Shown piece by piece: positions 25,590-36,959 of a stretch of 64,000 nt of DNA. A program made the translations under genes and the position numbers. The DNA lies in contig OX388351.1 of NCBI GenBank assembly GCA_947579665.1, positions 56,800,939 to 56,864,938 on the forward strand, read 5' to 3'. The notes beneath the pieces are model-generated. The model searched no databases and was not told where the DNA came from. It saw only the letters and a program-made list of their open reading frames with translations. Each line of letters begins with the position of its first letter. Position 1 is the first letter of the stretch. This DNA is from Sympetrum striolatum (taxonomy: Eukaryota; Arthropoda; Insecta; Odonata; Libellulidae).

Positions 25590-26130
25590 CCCATCTCTTG
25601 GGGGAATGATTCCGGAGAATTGAGACATGGGGATATCTCCGTTCGAATCATCCCTAAATCACTCCGAATTAAGGCAAGGGGATGAGAGAGAAAAGATATT
25701 GGAAAGGAGCGGTTGCCGGGCAGCAAATCTTCCGTGGCCACCGGTGGCGCGAATTGGGAAAAATTACTTGGAAACCTCTTCGGCTCCTCAGCTTCCCTAA
25801 CAGTGGTGTTGGGCGTCGCGGGGGATTGTGGGCAAGACAAGAATGGTGGCACTAGAGACCGGAAACAATAGAGTATCTCGTCGCGTCTGCATTAGTGCGG
25901 CTCTCCGAACGGCACTAAACCGCTCTTCTATCTTTAACCGGCCGACCGATTAAACGAGCGGCGAGTGAGATTTATCCTCCCACAGCGGTGATATACGGTA
26001 ATCCTAGGGACTTCCATTAGAGCATATATTTTATTTAGGGCGATATACCTCTCTCTTGGTCCTGATATATTTATACTTCGCGGAGCTATTACAATGAACG
26101 ACCGGAGTCGGTTCATTGTTCAGTTCGCCG
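25590..26130. other. GC/CpG-rich island near the donor side of the large intron
   Basis: One of the clearest islands, with ggtggcgcgaattggg, gttgggcgtcgcgggg and ccggccgaccgatt. A minus-strand frame of 93 codons (25852-25571) is open but has no recognised domain. The Ig protein already reads continuously across this intron, so it is not required as an exon. It could be an enhancer, an alternative exon or a non-coding RNA. Confidence 0.35.
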
Positions 26131-27150
26131 CTACTGATTTGGTGACGTCTCAAGGGATAGAGAAGCATAAAAGATGACATTTTTGTTGATGAATCGAAAT
26201 TGTATTCAATTTCTTAACTAAAATAAAAATGCATTATTTCATTCAATAGTAGCCGCTAATATGCATTTACTTATTTTAATCCGATTTTCCGTTATTTTCT
26301 TAAGTTGTGAGCAAGTACGTAAAAAGCAGCTTCTTCGATCACAAATATCGTATCAATTTATATAAAGTTAAAAAAATTTTAAGTCGAGCAACTTGTATGA
26401 TTGCCATTCCTTTAAGAAGAACTATCAAAATGGTAATTTATTTCCAATAAAATAAATCTCTAAATGGAAAGTGATGATATGGTTATAAGAAAACATAAAA
26501 TATTTCACTAATCCTGGTTTTCCTAATTTTTTATTTCTGATGAAAGATGTTACTGACTAATTGTAATTTAATTATTGATTACATCCAGCGAAAATATTTC
26601 TCGTAGAACATGTTTAAAAGCTCTTTATTTTTATGATATAAATTAAAGGACTGAAAATTATATATTGCTATTTATGTAAACATCTCATATCATAGAATCT
26701 ACGAATCAACCGTATACTTTTTCGTTTGGATGTATAAATTCGTCGACTCAAATACCCTTGCATATTACACGGCTACATAATCAATATAGTCAACAAATAG
26801 AATTGTTGGCAACTGATTTGGAGACGTCTTGAGGGAAAAAAAGACCTTAAAAGATGACATTACGTTGTAAAATCTAAATTTTATTTAAGTTTTTGTATTT
26901 AAATATAAATTTTTGTGCTATTTTAATATTAGTCCTTATTAGCTGATTTATTTACGATCTTTTCATATAAAATCTCAAATGGTGAGCTTGTGTGCAAAAA
27001 ATAACTTCTCCACTCACAAAAATCGCAACAATTTCATTTTTAACTCTAAATTAAGAAGTGATTGTTAGTCAAGTATATTGAAAGACATTCATACCTAGAA
27101 TAAAAGAAAACACAAATTTTATTTATTTATATCAAACAAATTTCTAAGTA
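26130..27150. repeat. Old tandem duplication, period about 677 bp
   Basis: Landmarks of the unit starting near 26130 (gatttggtgacgtctcaagg, aaaagatgacatt, gagcaagtacgtaaaaagc, caaatatcgtatcaattt) recur in order from about 26810 (gatttggagacgtcttgagg, aaaagatgacatt, gagcttgtgtgcaaaaaat, caaaaatcgcaacaattt). A weaker third start may follow near 27520, after the SINE insertions. Confidence 0.6.
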
Positions 27151-27174
27151 GGTAGTTACTTATAATACTCAAAT

Positions 27175-27370
27175 GTTAAGCACAACAAAGCTTCACATAC
27201 CAAGGAAAAACGTACTTGAAAAAGTACAATGCTCAAAAGTAAAGTATAACATAGCTTAAGATGCCAGGGATAAACGAACATGAAAAATTCTGACGGGGCC
27301 GGGAATAGAGCCCGGGATCTTCCTCTATCCGGAAGGATGCCTTAACCTTCTGGACAATCGCGTATTCATA
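27175..27370 (-). mobile_element. tRNA-SINE, minus strand, with duplicated about 64-bp body
   Basis: Read on the minus strand: an A-box-like start (gattgtccagaaggttaagg), then gatagaggaagatcccggg and a B-box region tctattcccggccccgtc. The body follows as two diverged repeats of about 64 bp, each with a (t)tttca-g-cgttt-tcc-tgg motif. The body matches the SINE at 39850-39935 (ttcaagtccgtttttccttgg region). The B box has one departure from consensus. Confidence 0.6.
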
Positions 27371-27404
27371 CGAAGTTCCCAAAAACGACTTGTGAAAATG
27401 TTCT

Positions 27405-27475
27405 GGCCGGGTAGCCTAGATGGTTTAAGCATAATAGAGGAAGATCCCGGGTTCGATTCAAACTGTAGATATATC
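27405..27475 (+). mobile_element. tRNA-SINE head, plus strand
   Basis: ggccgggtagcctagatggt carries an A-box-like block and is followed 35 bp later by gatcccgggttcgattca, a good B box. After that the sequence departs from the SINE body, so only the head is kept. It lies head-to-head with the minus-strand SINE at 27175-27370. Confidence 0.6.
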
Positions 27476-28041
27476 TTGTTTTTTCGGAAAAAAATCGTCG
27501 AATTCTGTATCTTTGTTGGTCACGCGACTACATAGTCGATAAACTCTACGAATGAAATCGTTTCCACAGAGGCCATACTAAAGAGATCTAGTAATACGCG
27601 GTTGCACATCCACCAATTTTAGTATTACTGCGGATTACGTGACTGTATCTATTATATATAGATGCTTCTCCGGATTCATTCATGGATATAGATAGATAGA
27701 TAGAGAGGATACAAATTCACAGGCTAAACCACAAGCGTGATTGAGTTGAAATTTTTACGACGGATTGGCCATTACATGTAATCACCAGAAAAGTTGCGAT
27801 TTTGATTCTCAGTGTATTTAGTTCGATTCTAGAGGGCCCCAAAATCCCATTTTTTCCATTTGAATGCATTACTTTTAATTTCGGGAATTTTTAAAAATAC
27901 TTTCCAGATAGTTAGAAAATTTAAATTCATGGAGCCTATAGATATGATCATGATCTATCGACAAAATTAATGAGTTCATGGAAAATATCCTGGGTTTGAT
28001 GCTAGGACGATGCAAATATCTGCCCTTTAAAATACATGGGT

Positions 28042-28675
28042 GTAGTTTTTCATTATTTTTTTATGCACTTATCGAAATGATAGGAAGTTCGTGCTTGGCT
28101 AGAAGATGTATAGTAAAAACTGGTTTCAGAAAAAAAAATTCATATGACCTTACTATTCCTGGGTTCGCGACCAGAGCACAATAACTATTCTCTCATTAGG
28201 AATATAAGGGAAAAGTAGGACGTCGTTTGAGGCAGTTGCAGCCAATATTTCTGCTTGAATTTTCACACAAAGTTGAAAATGGTAATCTTCTATTATATTG
28301 CATAGGAAGTATCACCAGAAAGAACCGGGTTCGATGCCGGCTGGTAAATATAACTCCCATATATAACACATTGGGGTAGTTTTTCATTATTTGTTTTATG
28401 CACTTAACGAAATAATAGGAAGTTCGTGCTTGGCTAGAAGATGTATGGCAAGAATTGGTTAAGGAGAAAAAAATAGATAAGATTCTACTGTTCCTGGGTT
28501 CGTTACCAGAGCACATTACAATTTCTCACATAAGGAATATATTGAGGAATGGTTGTTTGAGGAAATTGCAGCCTATACTGCTACTTTAATTTTCACACAT
28601 ACTTAGAGATAGTGATCTTCTGTTGTACTGCATAGTATGTTCACCAGGAAGGCTCGGGTTCGATGCCAGACTCAT
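28042..28675 (+). repeat. 334-bp tandem dimer with repeated tRNA-like B boxes
   Basis: Two units, starting at 28042 and 28376, share in order gtagtttttcattat, taggaagttcgtgcttggct, agaagatgtat, cctgggttcg, ttgcagcc and ttgcataggaagtatcacc or its variant. Each unit has two gggttcg boxes (28161 and 28326; about 28496 and 28657), so a B-box-like motif recurs about every 161-170 bp. This suggests amplification of a tRNA-derived SINE-like unit. It ends near a T run at 28675 and lies only 250 bp from the Ig exon. Confidence 0.75.
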
Positions 28676-28920
28676 TTTTTTTTCTTTTGAGGACCGTCCT
28701 GATATGACGCCGAAATGAAATTAGTTTTGTCGATGCAAGCAATGTGCAAGCTACATTTTACTCGTAGTCAATACAATCCATAGTTCGGTATTTCCTACGT
28801 TTAATAAATAGTACAATTAATACGCGGTTGCAATTGTTTCTTCGACTCCGTTGTTTCAGGAGCAGTATGTCTCGGAGGTGAACTCATCGTGGGAACTGGG
28901 GTCATGGGATGTCAACTCAC

Positions 28921-29034
28921 CTCCTTTGACGTGGCATGCGAGAGAGAGGTCATCACCCTCCGAAAGAGGTCCAAGGACACCTCCGCTGATTTCCTCTCCG
29001 GACGAGTCGAGCACCCTGACCTCTTGCGGCGGAA
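28921..29034 (-). CDS. Internal exon: first half of a sidestep-type Ig domain
   Basis: A 114-nt internal exon, phase 1 at both ends. It follows a textbook acceptor (tttctttctttttcgcag, AG at 29036-29035) and precedes a GTGAGT donor at 28920-28915. The translation starts with the shared Val codon (G from the previous exon plus TT), then PPQEVRVLDSSGEE, GGVLGPLSEGDDLSLACHVK and the split Gly. VPP opening the domain, GP-x-x-EGD-x-L-x-L-x-C, and a following GG-K-PPP are typical of the second Ig domain of sidestep-family receptors. The Cys in SLACHV is the B-strand disulfide residue and pairs with the Cys in LRCQAS of the 2699-2902 exon. The gene's signal peptide and first Ig domain should lie at higher coordinates; I could not find them. 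Overlapping plus-strand frames are shadows. Confidence 0.9.
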
Positions 29035-30681
29035 CTGCGAAAAAGAAAGAAAACGTATGAGGCTCGGAAATCCGGATGGGAAAAACGGCAGGTGCTTTGG
29101 AGCGCCGTCCTTCTGGGAGTCCCTCTGAAAAATGATAAATCCCAAACAAAACACTGAGGTACGCAAGTGCCTATACGTTTGGATAGAGTGCGAGAACTGT
29201 CGATGGTGACATGGCTTGGATGGAACGGGAATTTTACGTCCAGAGCTGAAGTAATCGCTGCAATCTCGGAACGTTATCACGACGAAGATTTTGCTATTGC
29301 ATGGATATTTCTACAAATGTGTCTTTAAAGTGACGTATGAAGTATGTATGCTTATATGAAATGACGTATGCCTGCGTGGATTTTCGGGGGATATTAGATA
29401 CAGCAGGGAGAGAGGCATTTGTAACGATGTGCCCCCAAGCCGATGGGTTTAATTTAGATATTATTTATTTAATTAATAAAAATACGTATCATTTTCATCT
29501 GTTTCATAATCAAATACTGTTTATGATTCCAGATTTTCACCTTGTAAAATAACCAAATCTATTCCACGATATACTGAAAATAACATTAAATGGATCAATT
29601 TTACGAATATAAAATAAAAAGGCTCAATTTTTGGTCACTTGGGTGAAAATCAATCAGTTTTCTCTACATCACTACTCATAAAATATATAAAATAGGTCAA
29701 ATGGACCATATATTATATCAATTTAATTACTAGGAAGTTGGGTAAAAAGTGATCAACAAATATTTGTGTGAAAAGGCTAATTGTGTAGACATAAATTATG
29801 ATACAAATCAAATTTTCATATACATTCAGGAACAATCCCGGCGACTCATTCTGTATTTCGAAATATACACAAAATATCTATTTATCTCAGTTTACTGTGA
29901 AAAATGTATCATGATCGTTTCACAAAATACAATGTACAAAATCAGTTTTACATGTATAAACATATGTAAATCTATTTTTGCTCATGAGATTGGTATTCAA
30001 AATTTGTCCACCTTTTTTGGAAAAAAAATTCATAAAAGTTTCTAAATATTTGCCTTTATAACAGAAAATTAATGTGTATTACGAACTAGAATGGATCTGG
30101 TGCTTTATTTTATATTGATTATTAGTTTTCTCATCGAATTTCATGACATCCCATTTTCAAAGGGATAATGATCTTCCAATATTTCATTTTCAGTACTGGC
30201 TCATACTCGTATACTTAATTATTAAAATGTGAATAATGGGTTTGTATAAAAAGTATATCTGTTTTAATAAGAAGAATAATGGAAGACACGCTTCATTCAG
30301 GAAATGTGAATCTCTTCAAGATTCCTCTCGGCAATATTTGCTAATAGTCTTCAACCGAGAAGAAATTCGGAGAGAAATATTTCTCATCACATCAATGGAA
30401 ACACTAATAGAGCGCATCTCTAAAAGTCGCATATTCAGAGACACAGAGCGATTGTGTAGAAGTATCTCAAAATAATGTCTTACGGGGAATGTATCTTAAA
30501 CTTCTGGCGTAAATATTCAAATGTGATTACGACGCGAACTTCTCCTGTTTTTCGCAGCATCTCCACATTAATCATCGTTCTAGACTCTCGCAAGTTCCTC
30601 TCTATCTGGTCAAATGGCACGCTTGGGATTGGAATGCAAAGAGAGGGGAACTGCATCCCCAAGAGGAACGCTTTAAAGACA

Positions 30682-30833
30682 ACTGAGCGGTGAAACCGCA
30701 CTCGGTTAGCGCTTCTCTGGAGCAAAGAAAGAGCGGATAGTAACCGAAAAAATGCTCCGGTCGGTGTACAGAAGAATACGAAAAGGAGAAGATGAGGCAG
30801 GAAACGCTATCTCTGAATGCAGGGAGCAATTAT
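30682..30833 (+). repeat. Dispersed repeat, copy A (about 150 bp)
   Basis: It shares gaaaccgcactcggtta, gcagagaaagaac or its variant, taaccgaaaaaatg, cagaagaat, and acgctatctctgaatgcagg with the copy at 31911-32060, in the same order and orientation. The copies are about 1.2 kb apart. No coding frame is conserved between them. Confidence 0.8.
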
Positions 30834-31345
30834 TACTAGGACGGGAGTTTAGCTTTACCTAGAGGGACGGGGAGTGGTCATTTGACAACTTAGCTTCTCA
30901 TGAATCTAGTTTTCTTATTTAGAATTGCCTAATTGTCTATGTCATATACAATTTTGACTATTATATACTGTATGTATTATTTCGATACTGTTCTTTTAAT
31001 ATAATTTTTTCCCTCATAATGTACTTTATATGTGAAAATTCATGTACTTTTCCCCTAATTTTCTTTTTTGATTGTTTTATGTTATTTTGAATATTGCAAT
31101 ATTTTTTAATGTGAACTGATTCTTATTTATGTATCGCATGTAAGTACTTATAGGTAGTGTATATATTTATTTTTTAATGTTTTGCTCTTTTGATATCTAT
31201 TAGCAATTATTATTGGTAGGTTTGCGCAGGTTTTTCACACCCCCCTTCCTTGTGTGTGTTTTCCTGCATTTATTTTTTTTCTAAGAATCTCTTATGTTTT
31301 GTACAACCTCAACTCTTCCAATTGTTTCTACTTCTGATTTTATAA

Positions 31346-31424
31346 TTAATGACGAGGGTTAGATGGAAGAAGAGACTTTTCAGTCTCAATCTCGCCCAAA
31401 TAAAGACGATTTATTATTATTATT
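31346..31424 (+). repeat. LINE/SINE-type 3' tail with hairpin and (ATT)n
   Basis: It contains gggttagatggaagaagaga, the hairpin gagacttttcagtctc, then aatctcgcccaaataaagac and gatttattattattatta. This is the forward-strand counterpart of the copy at 15636-15712. The 600 bp upstream are T-rich and might be the rest of a 3' UTR, but no reverse transcriptase frame was recognised there. Confidence 0.7.
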
Positions 31425-31910
31425 ACCTATTTTGTTGTCTCTTTGCGTCTTGGAGGTCTTTTTTGTTTATTTTTGGCATATCTATATACTTACAGCAAAA
31501 TTTAACTGCTGTTTTTCATTGATTGATAGTTTATTAACAAATTTCTAGATGCAGCGAAGAATTTATTATTTTCACCATATAGTGCATTGAATAGTAATCA
31601 CTCTCTAAACTAGCTCCTTTGAAACATTTTTATATGGTTATGAATGTAATAAATTATTCAAATATAAATATCTCTAGAGAAATATAAAAAAAATCGGAGA
31701 CAAAGGTACATATTTGGCTTGAAAAGTGTTAGTGGTCAAATGACCACTAGCTGTTCTTCTTGGTATAAGAAGATGTATAAATTACCACCAATTATCACAC
31801 AAAGCCAAAGAGTTAAAAAAAATTGAGAAATTTTTTAAACTTAAAAAAATTGAACTTAATTGTTAAAAAAGGGTCCAATGACCACACCATCCTTCTGGTG
31901 TTAAAAAAAA

Positions 31911-32060
31911 ACTGCGAGTTGAAACCGCACTCGGTTATCACTGCTCTGAAGCAGAGAAAGAACAAATAATAACCGAAAAATGCGCGAAACGCTCACAGAA
32001 GAATGCAAGAAGGAGAATTCTGGGCGGGAAATGCTATCTCTGGATGCTGGGAGCAATTAA
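31911..32060 (+). repeat. Dispersed repeat, copy B (about 150 bp)
   Basis: Second copy of the repeat at 30682-30833, roughly 80 per cent alike by eye, beginning gttgaaaccgcactcggtta and ending tggatgctgggagcaatta. GC is slightly raised relative to its surroundings. The match may continue weakly beyond both ends. Confidence 0.8.
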
Positions 32061-35000
32061 GCAAAATCTTTCCAGCAGTGCGTAACTTGGGAGGCGAACA
32101 TTAAGAGGCAGTAAAGCGAACGGCTGCTGCACCATCGAACCGTGTGTTTGCCTAGATATTTGGACAGGCGGAGCCATAAATACTTCTGTGCCCAACTAGA
32201 TGCTCTTAAAAGGGTAGGCAAATTTAATTTCAAAGAGCGCTTCTAGGAATCCCCCAGTGATGTGGATAGCGGTAGCGTAATTAGTTCCAGGAAAAACTGT
32301 ACAGGGTGGTAATTTGATGGAAACAACTTTTGTGGTTTGTGTCATCTTTGTGCGCTATGCACACTCATTTAACGCTATTTTGCACTTATCTTTGTATTCA
32401 ATGGTGCACCTGGGGTTATGATTGAATCAAATTTGAATAGCTTTGGAGCTGAATAACCTTTGATTCAAAAGATTCTCGGAACACTTAATGTAGTCGTATT
32501 ATTTCTTTACCCTTTATGTGTATAGGGTATGCTAATAGTTTCTAAGAAAGGTGCTAATCGTAGCTGAAGGGTAAATGATAACACTGTCTGGTATTCACCC
32601 TGTGTTATAGTAAAACCATTCGAATACCTCACAAAATGCAGTACGCCATTATAATTAACAGTCGATTTACCAGTGAGTACTATATAAAATGCGTTATACT
32701 ACTAAGGAAAATAAATTAAATAGTAATATTATTTTTAACATTCAATAGGATTTTAAATAATCACATAAATACATTTATGGTAAATTGGAATACTTGAAGA
32801 AATAGAAAATGTTTCCAATCAGTATCTCCAGATTAAAAACAGTTGAAACTTAAAAAGTAACAGGGAATCACAAAAATTATTAATATACACAAAATAAAAT
32901 ACATAAAGAAGACAAATGGACTAAAAACAACAAAGAAGAAAACCTTTTAAACATTATCTATAAGCCAGAGCTCAATCTACAGAAACAGAGTGAGCGAAAG
33001 ACAAAAAAGCATTGCATTTTTTGCAATGTAAACAAACCCATAGTAACGAACTTTATTGTTGTTGTGAAGAGTGATCAATAACGTCACGAAACAATTATAA
33101 CTGAATAATTATTTTTAAATAAATACGCGTGTATTAAATTTAAAATCAGCTTCCAAATAAAACTTGGAAGAAATATAGTAATCATGTTGAATATAACATT
33201 ATCATGAAATTGTATAAATGAAAACTACATTTTAGAGTAAATATGTCACAATAACCATAAAATTGGTTAATTATGATAGGATAACTAAACGGTGGTTGAT
33301 ATAGAATTTTTTCAACTCAAAATTATAGAAAATAACCTTTTCTGTAATTTTTGTAGATAATTGTACATACCTTAAGTAAAATTCTCTTGGAATGGTCTTT
33401 CTCTTCGAAATTCATATTGATAAATAAATTTGTAAGGTTACCAATGAAGGCGAAAAGAGCAAACAACTTTTAACAATGTAGAAAGTTCCTGGTGAAGTCA
33501 TACAAGGAAAACAGCCGTTGCTGTATATTAATGAAATCGTAAATTTCTTAAGCTCACCAAAATATCGTCAATTGATATAATGATCTATTTTCCTCTTGAT
33601 AGCAATAAATCATCTTTTTTACGATAAATTGGTAATGGTAATATATTTTGCTTGAGTTTAATAAATGACGCAGTGTTGTTACGATCGGTGATGTCAGAAT
33701 TTTTTGCTCACGTAAACGGCCTGTAGTAACCTTACATCAAACTGAATTCCCTTATGCTGAAGGAAATGGAGATAAATCGAATATATGGTGGGTATCACCA
33801 TTATGTTCCCAGAAGATATAAATCATACGATCGCAAGCATTTATGAAATTTGTCAAGGTGTGCAGTACCGATAAAAACGATTTTGCAGATTCGTTACTTT
33901 AGTAGTAATATAGAAGGATAAGTAGACGATAGATGTGATTAAACTTATTAAGCTGTTGATACCATCAACAGGATCAGGTACCGAAAGAAGGCATCTGGTC
34001 TGGAGAAATATCCAACCAAAGGATAAGGATGCTTCCAATAACTCTACATTTCTGATTCAATTTATATACTTAAACTATGTATTATCTTTTATAAATTATC
34101 GTATATATTATGGTATTTATGTATTATTACATTATTATCACTATTTATACCAAAAGGGAGAAGTCACCAAAGAAATCAATTTTTATAAGGTCACAGGATA
34201 GGTATCAAGTTCAGCGATTCCAAACTCGATCTTAATTCGGTTTTGCTCATGCACGTTTAAGCACTTAAATGCATTCAAAATTATAAACTACAACCAGCAT
34301 ATGAAACTTAGAGAGACCATATCTTACAAAGCAAGTCAAGCGTCAAAAGTTCAAAACTGCAATAATCCAACGATCCTCATTACAGCTTAGTAATTGCACA
34401 TTCATTCATTTCATGAACAGTAAGCATTGAGCCAACTTCGAAATTACGGGTCTCACGGATAATTTATAGAGTCAAAATTTGATACGTAATAAATGAACTT
34501 GAATGTTCTCTGCATGCATAAGCATGAAGGACTAACGCTATTGAAGCTAACTAACCCGGAACCCCATCATATTTTGTCTATTGGTATATTTATTATTTTG
34601 GTATAATTTATTTTGGCAAAATTCTAGTGATTCTAGTAACCAAAGAATCTCATGAGAGCAAAATTAAAACTTTCATATTAAGTGATGCATAAAACCTCAA
34701 ATTCATACTTTCTAAAATTGGGGAATATTGTTACAATAAGTATTTTAAAGATACTTTTACTTGAAAGGATAAATTATTCAGTAAAACAATTACAGGATTC
34801 GCACTATGCACGCATATGTTGTAAATAATAGTTGGACTCTATTACTGCTATTGTTAAATCGACTGTCACTATTTATTTAGATAAAATTCAAGTTATCTAG
34901 ATTTAAATATTCAAATATTAGGTATATTATTGTTATTTGTTTCTTTATTAAGTTTCAATTTTGAATAATTTATGAAAAGTACTCAGTGAAAAGGAAACAT

Positions 35001-35115
35001 TGATTTTAAATTATATAATATAAATAATAATTAATTATATAATTTCTTGGACTCGGAAAAAGAAACCAATAGAATGTTAGAAGATTTATATGTAAACATC
35101 ACATAAACAAAAGAA

Positions 35116-35452
35116 ATGGCTGTAGACAAAAATATGGAAAATATAACAAAAAACGTAAAGGTAAAATAGCACCAAATTAAACGATTAGAAGAATTTTGAT
35201 ATTTAGGCAGTGTACTAACTCATAACAATAGATTATTCTCTGAGGCGAAAAGAAGAATTGCCCTTAAAAAGCAAATTTTTCGAGGCAAAAGAAATCTCTC
35301 AACATGAAAAAGATAGATTTAGAGACTGGAAGCAGCATAAATGTGGATATGGAGAAGAATGTTAAAAATCAGTTGGATGGAGAGGAAAACGAACGTTGAA
35401 GTTTTAAAGGAAGAGAAAGAAAAGAGGAAATTGATAAATGGAATGGAAAAAA
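35116..35452 (+). mobile_element. LINE C-terminal fragment, 5' piece (split by insertion)
   Basis: One frame, interrupted by at least six stop codons, gives RLEEF-stop-YLGSVLTHNN, SEAKRRIALKKQIF, RLEAA-stop-MWIWRRMLKIS and WMERKTNVEVLKEEKEKRKL. The YLGS...RIALAK...EAFEMW-WRRML-ISW...TN-EVL order belongs to the region after the reverse transcriptase of the common arthropod endonuclease-RT LINEs (RTE-like). The frame continues at 36516 after the INE-like element at 35453-36515. Confidence 0.8.
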
Positions 35453-36515
35453 TCTGATGTGGCCAACACATGACTTTCTCCGTTTTTATTGAAAACAGAA
35501 GCCTATGCCGGTAATAAATAAATAACTCCAAAACAATGATTGTTACAGGAAAATGTTTCATACTACATTTGTAGTAAAATACATTATCTATAACTTTGGT
35601 ACATAATTTTATATACCTTCATTGCATTTTGACAGAGATATTTATGAAAAACTACCATTTTTGGGTAAATAACAACTTCCGGTGAACCATTATTCAAGAA
35701 TAACTCCTAAACAATCAGTGATACGAAAAAATGTTCAATACTAAAGTTGTAGTAATGTACATTATCTATAACTTTTGTAGGAAATAGTATATACCTTAAT
35801 TGCATTCTGACAGACATATGTTTGAAAAACTTCAATTTCAGGATAAACAACAACTTCCGGTTTACCGTTATTCAGGAATAACACCTAAACAATCAGTGAT
35901 ACGAAAAAATGTTTCATACAAAAGTTGTAGTGATGTACATTATCTATAACTTTTTATGTATTTTTATATACCTATATTGCATTCTGACAGAGATATGTAT
36001 GAAAAACTTCCATTTTTGGATAAACAAATACTTCCGGTTAACCATTATTCAAGAATAACTCCTATAGAATCAGTCTTACGAAAAACATTTTCATACAAAG
36101 GTTGTAGTAAAATACATTATCTATAACTTTTGTTCGTAATTGTATATACCTACATTGCATTCTGACGGAGATATTAAAGAAACAAATTTTTGTTCTGGTT
36201 TAACCGGAACTTCCGGTAAAGCGATATCCACCAAAAACTAATCAACATTTGGCATTGTTAGGAATATACTAAATATGAAGTTTGGAAATGATCGGATAAT
36301 TACTTTTTAAGATAGAGCGCACACAAACATTTTTACCACAGACAGACACACAGACTCACAGACACATAGACACACAGACACACAGACAGACATGTTCGGG
36401 AAAATAGCGAAAATGAGTTCTATGGGTCCCAAAACATCTATTTCCATCAAAATCTGGAGGTCGAATTTTTTTTGCGAATACTGTACTTTCTCTATACTAC
36501 GTATAGGGAGAAAGT
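35453..36515 (+). mobile_element. Helitron/INE-like non-autonomous element, copy 2 (nested in LINE)
   Basis: 1,063 bp, from TCTGATGTGGCCAACACATG to the 3' hairpin ending gggagaaagt. It has about four tandem units of roughly 178 bp (caacttccgg at about 35672, 35850 and 36028), a long CAGACA/CACAGA microsatellite (about 36338-36392) and the same 3' block as copy 1. It sits in an A-run inside a LINE whose reading frame resumes on the other side, so the LINE gives the empty-site reference and fixes both ends to within the A-run. Confidence 0.78.
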
Positions 36516-36733
36516 AAAAAGGAAAGCAAAATTCGTGGGTCTTATACCGAGGCATAACAGTATGATAGGGATAATATTAGAAAGAAAAGTGTTGGAAAAG
36601 AAAGGAAGGGGAAGACCTAGGAAGAAATATATCGAAGACAAGGATGGCAGTGGATGGGCACTGCCAGCTCAAGAGAATGGCAGATGATAAGAGCTTCTGG
36701 ATGCAGAGACGAGGCATAGCCTTTAGACAATGA
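36516..36733 (+). mobile_element. LINE C-terminal fragment, 3' piece
   Basis: This continues the LINE at 35116-35452: KRKAKFVGLIPRHNSMIGII, EKKGRGRPRKKYIED and, after a frameshift, LKRMADDKSFWMQRRGIAFR ending in TGA. The RGRPRKK basic block and W-x-x-RR-G-AFR ending are standard for the very C-terminus of these LINE ORFs. Confidence 0.82.
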
Positions 36734-36959
36734 TGAGGATAAATAATTTCTTTATACCTTAAACTTACCTCATTTTTCAGAAAAATACCGTTTTGAATAT
36801 TTTGATTCAAGATTATCAGAAATGCAGTAAACATTTAAACCATTTGTATATAAATTACTTTTTCAACCGTACATAGAGAAACCCAAGATAATAAATGACT
36901 TTAATTGAGGAAGAACCTTCGGAAATATCAATTGCTAATTTTGGTTTGAACCTGTTTGA

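Larger units (their letters stand above)
2903..28920 (-). other. 26,018-bp phase-1 intron of the Ig gene
   Basis: The intron runs from the GTGAGT donor at 28920-28915 to the AG acceptor at 2904-2903, on the minus strand. It splits a Gly codon inside the Ig domain, a position common in sidestep-like genes. It is filled with mobile-element debris and tandem repeats, listed separately, and with several GC/CpG-rich islands. No additional exon was recognised inside it, and the protein reads continuously across the splice (HVKGG then KPPPTV), so none is needed. Confidence 0.85.

Noticed and set aside
25571..25852. 93-codon minus-strand frame as an extra Ig-gene exon
   Set aside because: The Ig fold is already complete across the 26-kb splice, and inserting this frame would disrupt it. 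An alternative exon remains possible but is unsupported.
28851..29280. Overlapping frames on both strands around the first Ig exon
   Set aside because: Only the minus-strand frame between 28921 and 29034 has Ig motifs and splice sites; the rest extends into intron.
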